Shown piece after piece: positions 57,560-64,000 of a stretch of DNA of 64,000 bases. Every line of letters begins with the position of its first letter. Positions within the stretch are counted from its first letter, which is position 1. A program made the position numbers and the translations under genes. The DNA is taken from NCBI GenBank assembly GCA_035651155.1, contig DASRGG010000036.1, positions 1 through 64,000 on the forward strand. The letters run 5' to 3'. The DNA is from CF-39 sp035651155 (GTDB lineage: Bacteria > Chloroflexota > Limnocylindria > P2-11E). The notes below the pieces were generated by a model, which worked only from the letters and a program-made list of their open reading frames with translations, had not been told where the DNA came from and ran no database searches.

Positions 57560-57693
57560 GGTCCGACGATACTTCCTGTCGCGCTCGCTTCGGCCCGCCT
57601 GCGGCGGCCTGCAGCTCGTCGCCTCGCTTCGCTCGCCTCAGGACTCCCTCCTGGCGGCGGAGCCGCTCGTCGGTCGGCTCTTAGTCTTCTGAC

Positions 57694-58554
57694 ATGCGCA
57701 CGTGGGGCGAGGCGCGTGCAACCGCGTTCGCCCGCCTTCGCGGCGGTGCGGATCCGTCGACCGCGGCGCTCGACGCGGACGTGCTCCTCGCGTTCGCGCT
57801 GAGCGTGACGAAGGAGGAGCTGCTCGCGCACCCGGAGCGATCGCTCGCGCCGGAGGACGACGCGCGCTTCAGCGCCCTCGTCGAGCGGCGGTACGCCGGC
57901 GAGCCCGTCGCGTATCTCCGCGGCTACAAGGAGTTCTACGGGCAGCGCTTCCGCGTCGATGCCCGCGTGCTCATCCCGCGTCCCGAGACGGAGACGCTCG
58001 TGGATGAAGCCCGCCGGTTCATCGCGGGCCGCGCGCTCACGGTCGTCGACGTGGGCACCGGATCGGGTGCGATCGCCTGCGCCCTCGCCGTCCACGAGTA
58101 CCGGGTCCGGGTCATCGGTACCGAGGCCTCACGCGACGCGCTCGCCGTAGCGGAGGCGAACGCGCTGTCGCTCGGCGTCGCGGACCGCGTCGAGCTCCGC
58201 GTCGGGGATCTGCTCGCGCCGGTCACCGAGCGGGTCGAGGTCGTCTGCGCGAACCTGCCGTACCTGCGGGACGACGAGCTCGCGCGCCTCGAGGGTGAGC
58301 GGACATCGCTCGCGTTCGAGCCGCGCGGCGCCGTCGGCGCCGGCGCCGACGGTCTCGATCTCATCCGGCGCTGCGTCGCGGATCTGCCGCGCGTGCTCGC
58401 GCCCGGTGGAGCGGCTTTCTTCGAATGCGATCCGCCGCAGGCCGGCGCGATCTCGGCGCTGCTGCGTGAGCGCGGCCTTCGGCCGCGCGTGGTGCGCGAT
58501 CTCTCGGGCGCGGACCGCGTGGTGGTGGGCGAGGCTGGCTCAGGAACGCGATGA
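57694..58554 (+). CDS. prmC: Peptide chain release factor N5-glutamine methyltransferase
   Basis: A 286-residue SAM methyltransferase that modifies the GGQ glutamine of release factors. The N-terminal helical domain has LDADVLLAFALSVTKEELLAHPERSL and GEPVAYLRGYKEFYGQRF. The catalytic domain has VLIPRPETETLVDEA, VVDVGTGSGAIACALA and VCANLPYLRDDEL; NLPY replaces the usual NPPY, which is also seen in relatives from Chloroflexota and should still bind the Gln. The end is slightly short. ATG at 57694. Often next to prfA; that gene is not in the window. Confidence 0.92.
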   Translation: MRTWGEARATAFARLRGGADPSTAALDADVLLAFALSVTKEELLAHPERSLAPEDDARFSALVERRYAGEPVAYLRGYKEFYGQRFRVDARVLIPRPETETLVDEARRFIAGRALTVVDVGTGSGAIACALAVHEYRVRVIGTEASRDALAVAEANALSLGVADRVELRVGDLLAPVTERVEVVCANLPYLRDDELARLEGERTSLAFEPRGAVGAGADGLDLIRRCVADLPRVLAPGGAAFFECDPPQAGAISALLRERGLRPRVVRDLSGADRVVVGEAGSGTR

Positions 58555-58871
58555 CGCCGGCGGCCTCGACGTGCGCGGTCCACGCGAGCAGCACGAGCGC
58601 GCCGCACCTGAAGGCGAGCTCGCTCGTCCGCATCCGGATGCCGGCGATGCGGCGCGCGCGGGAGAGCTTCGGGTCATACCGGCGCCGCGGGCGCCACATG
58701 TGGATGCGCGCGAGCGGGGCGGCGACGAGGGCTGCGAGAGCGTCTCACGAACGAATCGCTGCCGAGCGCTATGCCGTAGCCGAGCGCCAACCACCACGGC
58801 GCGACGTAGCCGAGCGAGACGCGACACGGCACCGAGCGTTCGGCGCTCGGCGGGCGACCTAGAATCGGCTC
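58555..58871. other. 317-base gap without a confident gene
   Basis: Between prmC and the TsaC-like gene. On the minus strand two different frames carry stretches that look like parts of a membrane protein (SLGYVAPWWLALGYGIALG, near 58780-58840, and ELAFRCGALVLLAWTAHVEAAG, near 58560-58640), but each is soon closed or changes frame. A decayed gene is possible; no promoter, RNA or repeat is obvious. Confidence 0.3.
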
Positions 58872-59471
58872 ATGAAGACACGCCTCCTCCAGGCGGACGC
58901 GCCTGGGGCGGTGGAGGAGGCGGCGGCCACGCTGGCGCGCGGCGAGCTCGTCGCCTTTCCGACCGACACGGTCTACGGGCTGGCCGCCGGCCACGACCAC
59001 GTGCGCAAGCTGTACGTGGCCAAGGACCGGCCGAAGGACAAGCGTATCCCGGTGCTCCTCTCGGACGCGGCCAATCTCGAAGCCAGCGCGCTCGTGACGC
59101 CCGCCGCGCGCGCGCTCGCGGCGGCGTTCTGGCCGGGCCCGCTCACGCTGGTGCTCGTCGTGCCGCGTCGTGGGACGCTCGCCTTCCGCGTGCCCGATCA
59201 CGCCGTCGCGCGCCGGCTCATCGCCGCGAGCGGCGGCGGCCTTCCCGTCACGAGCGCCAACCGCTCCGGCCAGCAAGAGGCGCGCACGGCGCGAGAGGTC
59301 ATGGACCAGCTCGACGGCCGCATCGCGCTCGTCCTCGACGGCGGCAGGACGACCGGCGGCGTCGCTTCGACGGTCGTCGATTGCACCACCGACCAGATCA
59401 CGATCCTGCGGCAGGGCGCGATCGACGCGGCCGATATCGAGCGCGCGCTTCGTCAGGCGAAGGTCGCATGA
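58872..59471 (+). CDS. tsaC: L-threonylcarbamoyladenylate synthase (TsaC/Sua5/YrdC)
   Basis: A 199-residue YrdC-domain protein that makes threonylcarbamoyl-AMP for the t6A modification of ANN-decoding tRNAs. Landmarks are LARGELVAFPTDTVYGLAAGHDHVRKLYVAKDRPKDKRIPVLLSD, FWPGPLTLVLVVPRRG, VAFRVPDH in a close variant, GGLPVTSANRSGQ and DGGRTTGGVASTVVD. Size fits the short TsaC form without the Sua5 tail. ATG at 58872; its stop overlaps the rpiB start (ATGA), beginning a four-gene coupled run to upp. Confidence 0.92.
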   Translation: MKTRLLQADAPGAVEEAAATLARGELVAFPTDTVYGLAAGHDHVRKLYVAKDRPKDKRIPVLLSDAANLEASALVTPAARALAAAFWPGPLTLVLVVPRRGTLAFRVPDHAVARRLIAASGGGLPVTSANRSGQQEARTAREVMDQLDGRIALVLDGGRTTGGVASTVVDCTTDQITILRQGAIDAADIERALRQAKVA

Positions 59472-59920
59472 AGGTCGGGCTCGCGGCGGATCACGCGGGC
59501 CAGGCCCTGAAGGCGTCGCTCGAAGAGCACCTCCGCGCCACCGGGCACGACGTGAAGGTGTACGGACCGCCGCCGGATCCCGACGACGACTATCCCGTCA
59601 TCGCGCGCGTCCTCGCCGAGGCGCTCGTGCGCGGCGAGTTCGATCGGGCGATCTTCTGCTGCGGATCGGGGATCGGACCCGCGGTCGCGGCGAACAAGAT
59701 CCCCGGCGTGCGCGCGACCGTCGCGGAGAGCGAATGGTCGGCGCGCGACGGCGTCTCGCACGTCGACGTGAACTTCCTCACACTGGGTGAGCGCGTGATC
59801 GGCGACGAGCTCGCGAAGGCGATCGTCGACGCGTACCTCGACGCGAGAGTGCTCGGCGGCCGGCACGAACGGCGGCGCAGGCAGATCGACGAGATTGAGC
59901 AGGCAAGGGGTGTGAAGTGA
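59468..59920 (+). CDS. rpiB: RpiB/LacAB-family sugar-phosphate isomerase
   Basis: A 150-residue protein of the RpiB family, which interconverts ribose 5-phosphate and ribulose 5-phosphate (or allose/galactose 6-phosphates). It has MKVGLAADHAGQALKASLEEHL, DYPVIARVLAEALVRGEFDRAIFCCGSGIGPAVAANKIPGVRA with the catalytic Cys, and SHVDVNFLTLGERVIGDELAKAIVDAYL. The normal HNDAN stretch reads VAESEWSARDGVSHVDVN, a variant form, so the exact substrate is uncertain. ATGA and GTGA overlaps join it to both neighbours. Confidence 0.88.
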   Translation: MKVGLAADHAGQALKASLEEHLRATGHDVKVYGPPPDPDDDYPVIARVLAEALVRGEFDRAIFCCGSGIGPAVAANKIPGVRATVAESEWSARDGVSHVDVNFLTLGERVIGDELAKAIVDAYLDARVLGGRHERRRRQIDEIEQARGVK

Positions 59921-61176
59921 CAGAGCTCGAGCGCACCGATCCCGAGATCTATCAGGCGATCGAGAACGAGAAGCGCCGCCAGGTCGAGAAGGTCGAGCTC
60001 ATCGCGAGCGAGAACTACACGAGCGCCGCCGTCATGGAGGCCGTCGGCAGCGTGCTCACGAACAAGTACGCCGAGGGATACCCGGGCCACCGTTATTACG
60101 GCGGATGCGAATGGGTCGACGTCGCCGAGTCGCTCGCGATCGAGCGCGCGAAGGCGCTGTTCGGCGCGCAGCACGCCAACGTCCAGCCGCACGCCGGCGC
60201 GCAGGCGAACATGGCCGCGTACGCGGCGGTCCTGAAGCCCGGGGACACGGTGCTCGGGCTCGCGCTCGACCAGGGCGGTCATCTCACGCACGGATCGCCG
60301 GTGAACTTCTCCGCGCAGCTCTACCACTTCGTCCCATACGGGGTCCGCAAGGACGACGAGCGCATCGATTACGACGCGCTCGAGACGCTCGCCAGGGAGC
60401 ATCGGCCGAAGCTCATCGTCGCGGGCGCCACGGCGTACCCGCGCTTCTTCGATTTCCCGCGCTTGCGGAGGATCGCGGACGAGGTGGGCGCGCTCCTCAT
60501 GGTCGACATGGCACACTTCGCCGGCCTCGTCGCGGCGGGCGAGCACCCGTCGCCCGTGCCCCACGCGCAGCTCGTCACCACGACGACGCACAAGACCTTG
60601 CGCGGTCCGCGTGGCGGGATGATCCTCTGCGACGAGTCGCTCGCGAAGGCCGTCGACAAGGCGGTGTTCCCGTACGCGCAGGGCGGTCCGCTCATGCACG
60701 TCATCGCCGGCAAGGCGGTGATGCTGAAGGAGGCGGCGACGCCCGAGTTCAAGCGCTACGCGGCGCAGATCCGCGTCAACGCGCGCACGCTCGCCGAGTC
60801 GCTCGCGAAGGCGGGCCTGCGCATCGTGTCGGGCGGCACCGACAACCACCTCATGCTGGTCGACGTCCGTCCGCTGAACATCACCGGCAAGCAGGCCGAG
60901 AAAGCGCTCGACGCGGTCGGCATCACCGTGAACAAGAACACCATCCCCTACGACCCGCAGAAGCCGGGCATCGCGTCGGGTATCCGCGTGGGCACGCCCG
61001 CCGTGACGACACGCGGCATGCGCGAGGCGGAGATGGAGCGGCTCGGCGCGCTCATCGCGCGCGCCCTCCGGGCGATCGGCGACGAGACGGTCGCGAAGGA
61101 CGTCGCATCCGAGGTGCTCGACCTCACGCGGCGCTTCCCGGTACCGGGCATCACCGCGGCCGCCGCCACACGCTGA
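59917..61176 (+). CDS. glyA: Serine hydroxymethyltransferase
   Basis: A 419-residue PLP enzyme interconverting serine and glycine with tetrahydrofolate. Landmarks: VELIASENYTSAAVMEAVGSVLTNKYAEGYPGHRYYGGCE, NVQPHAGAQANMAAY, VDMAHFAGLVAAGEHPSP, the PLP Lys226 in TTTTHKTLRGPRGGMILCD, and NTIPYDPQKPGIASGIRVGTPAVTTRGM. Full length and well conserved. GTG start with GTGA overlap on rpiB; its own stop overlaps the apparent CTG start of upp. Confidence 0.96.
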   Translation: MTELERTDPEIYQAIENEKRRQVEKVELIASENYTSAAVMEAVGSVLTNKYAEGYPGHRYYGGCEWVDVAESLAIERAKALFGAQHANVQPHAGAQANMAAYAAVLKPGDTVLGLALDQGGHLTHGSPVNFSAQLYHFVPYGVRKDDERIDYDALETLAREHRPKLIVAGATAYPRFFDFPRLRRIADEVGALLMVDMAHFAGLVAAGEHPSPVPHAQLVTTTTHKTLRGPRGGMILCDESLAKAVDKAVFPYAQGGPLMHVIAGKAVMLKEAATPEFKRYAAQIRVNARTLAESLAKAGLRIVSGGTDNHLMLVDVRPLNITGKQAEKALDAVGITVNKNTIPYDPQKPGIASGIRVGTPAVTTRGMREAEMERLGALIARALRAIGDETVAKDVASEVLDLTRRFPVPGITAAAATR

Positions 61177-61805
61177 ATACGCCGCAGCTCCACGTCTCGA
61201 CGCACCCGCTCCTGCGGGAGAAGGTCACGCGCCTGCGCGACGAGCGCACCGAGCCACGGCAGTTCCGCGCCCTCGTCGCCGAGATCGCGACGCTCCTTCT
61301 CTATGAGGCGACGGCCGACCTCCCGATGGAGGAGACGCAGGTGAAAACGCCGCTCGCGATGGCGAAGGGCGTGAAGCTCGCGGAGCCGGTGGGCCTCATT
61401 CCCGTACTGCGGGCGGGCATCGGCATGGTCGAGGCGGCGCTCGAGCTCATGCCCGACGCGCAGGTCTGGCACATCGGTCTCTTCCGCGACGAGCGCACCC
61501 TGCGGCCGATCGAGTACTACAACAAGCTTCCCTCCGAGGCGACTGTCGCGGTCTGCCTCGTGCTCGACCCGATGCTCGCGACCGGCGGCTCCGCCGTCGC
61601 GACGATCGACATCCTGAAGCGCTGGGGCGCGAAGCGGGTGAAGTACGTCGGCATCATCGCCGCACCGGAGGGTGTGACCGCGCTCTCCGGCGCGCATTCC
61701 GACGTCCCGATCCACGTCGCCGCGCTGGACGAGCGCCTCAACGAGAAGGGGTACATCGTCCCCGGTCTCGGCGACGCCGGGGATCGTCAGTTCGGGACGG
61801 GGTAG
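61173..61805 (+). CDS. upp: Uracil phosphoribosyltransferase, apparently with a CTG start
   Basis: A 210-residue enzyme that makes UMP from uracil and PRPP. It has LHVSTHPLLREKVTRLRDERTEPRQFRALVAEIATLLLYEAT at the front, LIPVLRAGIGMVEAALELMPDA, the PRPP loop CLVLDPMLATGGSAVATIDILK and GYIVPGLGDAGDRQFGTG at the end. The expected N-terminus lies right after the glyA stop, where no ATG, GTG or TTG is in frame; CTG at 61173 (CTGA with the glyA stop) gives a full-length protein. The frame is open far upstream but only as antiphase reading of glyA. Confidence 0.92.
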   Translation: MNTPQLHVSTHPLLREKVTRLRDERTEPRQFRALVAEIATLLLYEATADLPMEETQVKTPLAMAKGVKLAEPVGLIPVLRAGIGMVEAALELMPDAQVWHIGLFRDERTLRPIEYYNKLPSEATVAVCLVLDPMLATGGSAVATIDILKRWGAKRVKYVGIIAAPEGVTALSGAHSDVPIHVAALDERLNEKGYIVPGLGDAGDRQFGTG

Positions 61806-61842
61806 TCGAGAGGCCGCCTCAGCGCGATCTCGTCCCTCGAGG

Positions 61843-62094
61843 TCACCCCTGTACGACGGGGTGGATCTCGTCGGCGACGAGGCCGTGGGCTTCCTTGTGG
61901 ACGCGGGTCGCGGCCTCCGCGTCCGGCGCGTCGACGAGGCAGAAGATCCTGCCCTCCTTCTCGTCGAACCAGTAGCTGATGTACTTCACGCCGTATCTGT
62001 CCTGCGTGCGCAGGTCGGCCATGTGCGCGTCCGCCACGTCCTTGGCCTTCGCCCCCTCCGGCGCCTTGTGGTGGACATCCATGAACAGCGGCAT
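61843..62094 (-). CDS. DUF4242/SCO4226-like nickel-binding-type small protein
   Basis: An 83-residue ferredoxin-like fold protein of the DUF4242 family. It reads MPLFMDVHHKAPEGAKAKDVADAHMADLRTQ, then YGVKYISYWFDEKEGRIFCLVDAPDAEAATRVHKEAHGLVADEIHPVVQ. The conserved histidines and the final IxxV are typical; a Streptomyces member binds nickel. AAAGGAGCGATCG precedes the ATG. It lies 44 bases downstream of the BTAD regulator on the same strand, an association I remember seeing elsewhere. Confidence 0.85.
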   Translation of the reverse strand: MPLFMDVHHKAPEGAKAKDVADAHMADLRTQDRYGVKYISYWFDEKEGRIFCLVDAPDAEAATRVHKEAHGLVADEIHPVVQG

Positions 62095-62138
62095 CGATCG
62101 CTCCTTTCGCCGGACCGTTCCGGTCCCTGGAGCGCTTT

Positions 62139-63851
62139 CTACGGGGCGACCGTGTGGAGCGGCGTGTGGGCCAGATCGAAAGGGAGGAGCCGAGCGGCGA
62201 GGTCGGGCATGGGCGCGGTGCGTGTCAGATGGAGCCCGCGCTCGACGTGCGCCCGATCGGTCCCTCGCTCGCATTCGACGAGATCCGCGAGGACGAGCGC
62301 CTCGCACCACCGGCGGCAGCCGGGCCGCTTGCCGGTGATCGTGAGCGCCTGGCGCAGCGTCGTCGCGCCGCGCTCCGGTCGCCCGTCGCGGAGGTCGATC
62401 TGCGCGAGGCCGCGGAGGGCGAGCACCGTCCAGTCGACGTCGCCGGTCTCGCTCGCGATGGTGAGCGCGCTCGCGAAGCGTTCCGCGGCGCCGGGAAGGT
62501 CGCCCCGAGCGAGGCGCACCTCGCCGAGCTGGATGATCGCGAGCGGCCCCCAGACGATGCCGTCGCCGGTCATCCGCGCGGCGCAGCGCTCGGCGACGTC
62601 GGCCGCGTCCTCGAGGCGGTCGGCGCGGACCAGCATGCGCGCGAGATAGGCGAGCGCGGCGCTCCGCCGCTCCGGGTGCTCGGCCGCGGCGCGCAGGTCT
62701 GCCTCCGCCGACGCGTAGTCGCAGCGCTCGGACTCGCTCGTCCCGAGGAGACGGCGCGCCGTCGCTACGCGAAGGTCGTCCCGCAGCTCCTCGGCGAGCG
62801 CCAGCGCGCGACGCAGCGAGGCCTCCGCGGTACCGAAGCGCGCCTCGATCGCGGCGAGCCGGCCGCGCTCGGTCTCGACGTCGCACACAAGACGCCGATC
62901 CCCGATGTCGCTCGCGAGCATGAACGCGCGCTGGAGGAGCGGGTCCCACTCGGCGCGTCCGCCGCCGAGCTGGCACGTCCGGATGTTGAGGAACGACACG
63001 ATCCCGCGGACCTCGAGCGCCCCGTCGCCGGTGGCCGCCGCCGCGTTGATCGCGCGCGTCGTCATGTCGCGCGCGTCGTCCCACGCGCCCGCGGCCGCGC
63101 GCGCGGCCGCCGTGTCGAGCAGCACGCGCGCCTCGATGTCCAGTCGCAGCAGCGGCCGCGCGATCCCCGCATCCGGCCGTTCGAGCGCGCGCCGCAGCCG
63201 CGGCGGCGCCGGCGCGTCCAGCTCGTGCCGGTACCGCCGCTCGATCGCGGTCATGTACTCCGTCGCGCGCGTGACGTCGCCGCGCGCGAGGTGGCATTCG
63301 ACGACGAGCTCGTGGAGCGCGTCGTCGAACGGCTCCGCCGCGAGCGCGCGCTCGGCGAGCTCCAGGGCGCGCAGCGGGTCGGTGCGAACGAGCGAGGCCG
63401 CGCCGCTCCGAATGGCGTCGAGCCGGGCCGTCCCGACGCGCGCTCGCTGGACCGAAAGCCAGCTTCCGAACTCCGTCGCGTCGAACGTGTCGAAGCCCTC
63501 GAGCAGATCGCCGCGCGCGAGATCCTCGATCCGCTCGCCGTCCCAGCCGCCGTCGAGGGCGTCGCGCGCATCGACGCTGAACGCGCCGCTCACCGCGAGC
63601 GCGCCCTGGCGTTCGACGACTGCGGCATCCGGCGCGAGCGCCTTCCGCACCTGACTGAGCGTCCAGCGCATCGCCGCCAGTGGATCGTCCGCGTCGGACC
63701 AGAGACGATCCACGATCTCGCGCCGGATCGGCGGCCGTGCCGCGAGCAGCAGGTACGCGAGCAGCGCCCAGGTCTTGCGGCCCTCGAGCCTGACCGCGAC
63801 CCCGTCCCGATCGAGCTCGGGTCGTCCCAGGAGCCGGATGCGGAGGCTCAT
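62139..63851 (-). CDS. BTAD/SARP-type transcriptional regulator with TPR repeats
   Basis: A 570-residue regulator. Residues 1-85 form a winged-helix domain (LRIRLLGRPELDRDGVAVRLEGRKTWALLAYLLLAARPPIRREIVDRLWSD). Residues about 85-230 are the bacterial transcriptional activation domain, with DPLRALELAERALAAEPFDDALHELVVECHLARGDVTRATEYM. The rest is helical TPR-like repeats (residues about 235-560). There is no ATPase domain as in larger SARP proteins. It probably controls the DUF4242 gene downstream; targets unknown. ATG at 63851; a GTG/ATG 9 codons further upstream is less likely. Confidence 0.87.
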   Translation of the reverse strand: MSLRIRLLGRPELDRDGVAVRLEGRKTWALLAYLLLAARPPIRREIVDRLWSDADDPLAAMRWTLSQVRKALAPDAAVVERQGALAVSGAFSVDARDALDGGWDGERIEDLARGDLLEGFDTFDATEFGSWLSVQRARVGTARLDAIRSGAASLVRTDPLRALELAERALAAEPFDDALHELVVECHLARGDVTRATEYMTAIERRYRHELDAPAPPRLRRALERPDAGIARPLLRLDIEARVLLDTAAARAAAGAWDDARDMTTRAINAAAATGDGALEVRGIVSFLNIRTCQLGGGRAEWDPLLQRAFMLASDIGDRRLVCDVETERGRLAAIEARFGTAEASLRRALALAEELRDDLRVATARRLLGTSESERCDYASAEADLRAAAEHPERRSAALAYLARMLVRADRLEDAADVAERCAARMTGDGIVWGPLAIIQLGEVRLARGDLPGAAERFASALTIASETGDVDWTVLALRGLAQIDLRDGRPERGATTLRQALTITGKRPGCRRWCEALVLADLVECERGTDRAHVERGLHLTRTAPMPDLAARLLPFDLAHTPLHTVAP

Positions 63852-63922
63852 CTCCGCAGTGTAGGAAGCGAGCACCAACGGAACGGTCCGTGCGCGGGCA
63901 GCGGTATCGTGCGGAGGTGCCC

Positions 63923-64000
63923 ATGACGACCATCCTCTACGTCGGCTCGGCGCTGCTCGCGTTCGCCCTCGCCGCCGCGATCACGCCCCTCGTGGGGCGT
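63923..64000 (+). CDS. Start of a probable WecA/MraY-type glycosyl-1-phosphate transferase (cut by window end)
   Basis: Only 26 codons are visible: MTTILYVGSALLAFALAAAI, then TPLVGR. A first membrane segment ending in a TPLVxR motif is typical of WecA/TagO-type enzymes that place GlcNAc-1-phosphate or MurNAc-pentapeptide on undecaprenyl phosphate. GGAGG at 63913-63917 precedes the ATG. The name rests on this short stretch only. Confidence 0.5.
   Translation, partial: MTTILYVGSALLAFALAAAITPLVGR

Noticed and set aside
1..64000. CRISPR arrays, tRNA or rRNA genes, prophage genes and a replication origin.
   Set aside because: No repeat-spacer pattern, no cloverleaf-like or rRNA sequence, no phage structural genes and no DnaA-box cluster were noticed by eye; a dedicated scan was not possible.

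Overview
The window is very GC-rich, with G or C at most third codon positions and many start codons that are GTG. Genes are packed into short operons joined by 1-4 base overlaps (ATGA, GTGA, TGATG). Coenzyme F420 genes, demethylmenaquinone methylation, a TIGR03842-type F420 oxidoreductase and long-chain acyl-CoA ligases suggest a free-living, menaquinone-using bacterium. A high-GC Chloroflexota (Limnocylindria-like) is my best guess and an actinobacterium the main alternative. This is inference from gene content only; there is no rRNA or tRNA in the window.

Layout. 0.1-4.4 kb: tandem DinB proteins, an ACT protein and an F420 neighbourhood (LLM oxidoreductase, two split-barrel proteins, CofE). 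4.4-12.8 kb: a secreted metallo-beta-lactamase/lamin-tail protein with a coupled SH3-like lipoprotein, a nucleotidyltransferase-like protein, a zinc-ribbon protein with a clear terminator, two GNAT proteins, a two-component system, a LmbE-like deacetylase and an XRE-type regulator. 12.8-20.6 kb: a minus-strand operon for peptidoglycan amino-sugar recycling (nagZ, a small lipoprotein ORF, an AmiE-like serine hydrolase, anmK, a GlcNAc-kinase-like gene, murQ, a ChbG-like deacetylase, a GHL10 protein). 20.6-24.7 kb: a membrane-anchored sulfite-oxidase-type protein divergent from an S9 peptidase, then a membrane-anchored NUDIX protein.

24.7-35.4 kb is the accessory part. An IS110-family element has a 160-base 5' non-coding end that fits a bridge RNA. 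Between it and a second element lie a few ordinary genes and an unusual module: an ECF sigma factor, an anti-sigma factor with no usual start codon, two small secreted PKD/Ig-like proteins in divergent positions, an ABC ATPase, a permease fused to what looks like a degenerate M1-peptidase region, and a second permease. The module ends at an IS1202/ISNCY-like element with about 50-base inverted repeats and 16-base flanking direct repeats, inserted 44 bases before a DrrAB-type ABC exporter. I regard the sigma/secreted-protein/ABC module as the best candidate for an undescribed system.

35.5-64 kb is mostly housekeeping: DrrAB-like exporter, acetyltransferase, membrane protein, second LmbE-like protein, UbiE/MenG, FadD, SUMF1-domain protein, asparaginase-family hydrolase, a three-domain acyl ligase-ACP-acyltransferase fusion, MBL hydrolase, TauE/SafE permease, nicotinate phosphoribosyltransferase, SDR, UppP, a toroid protein beside TldE/TldD, YjbQ, threonine dehydratase, PrmC, TsaC-like protein, RpiB, GlyA, Upp (apparently starting at CTG), DUF4242 protein, BTAD regulator, and the first 26 codons of a probable WecA/MraY-type transferase. 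No CRISPR array, tRNA, rRNA or replication origin was seen.
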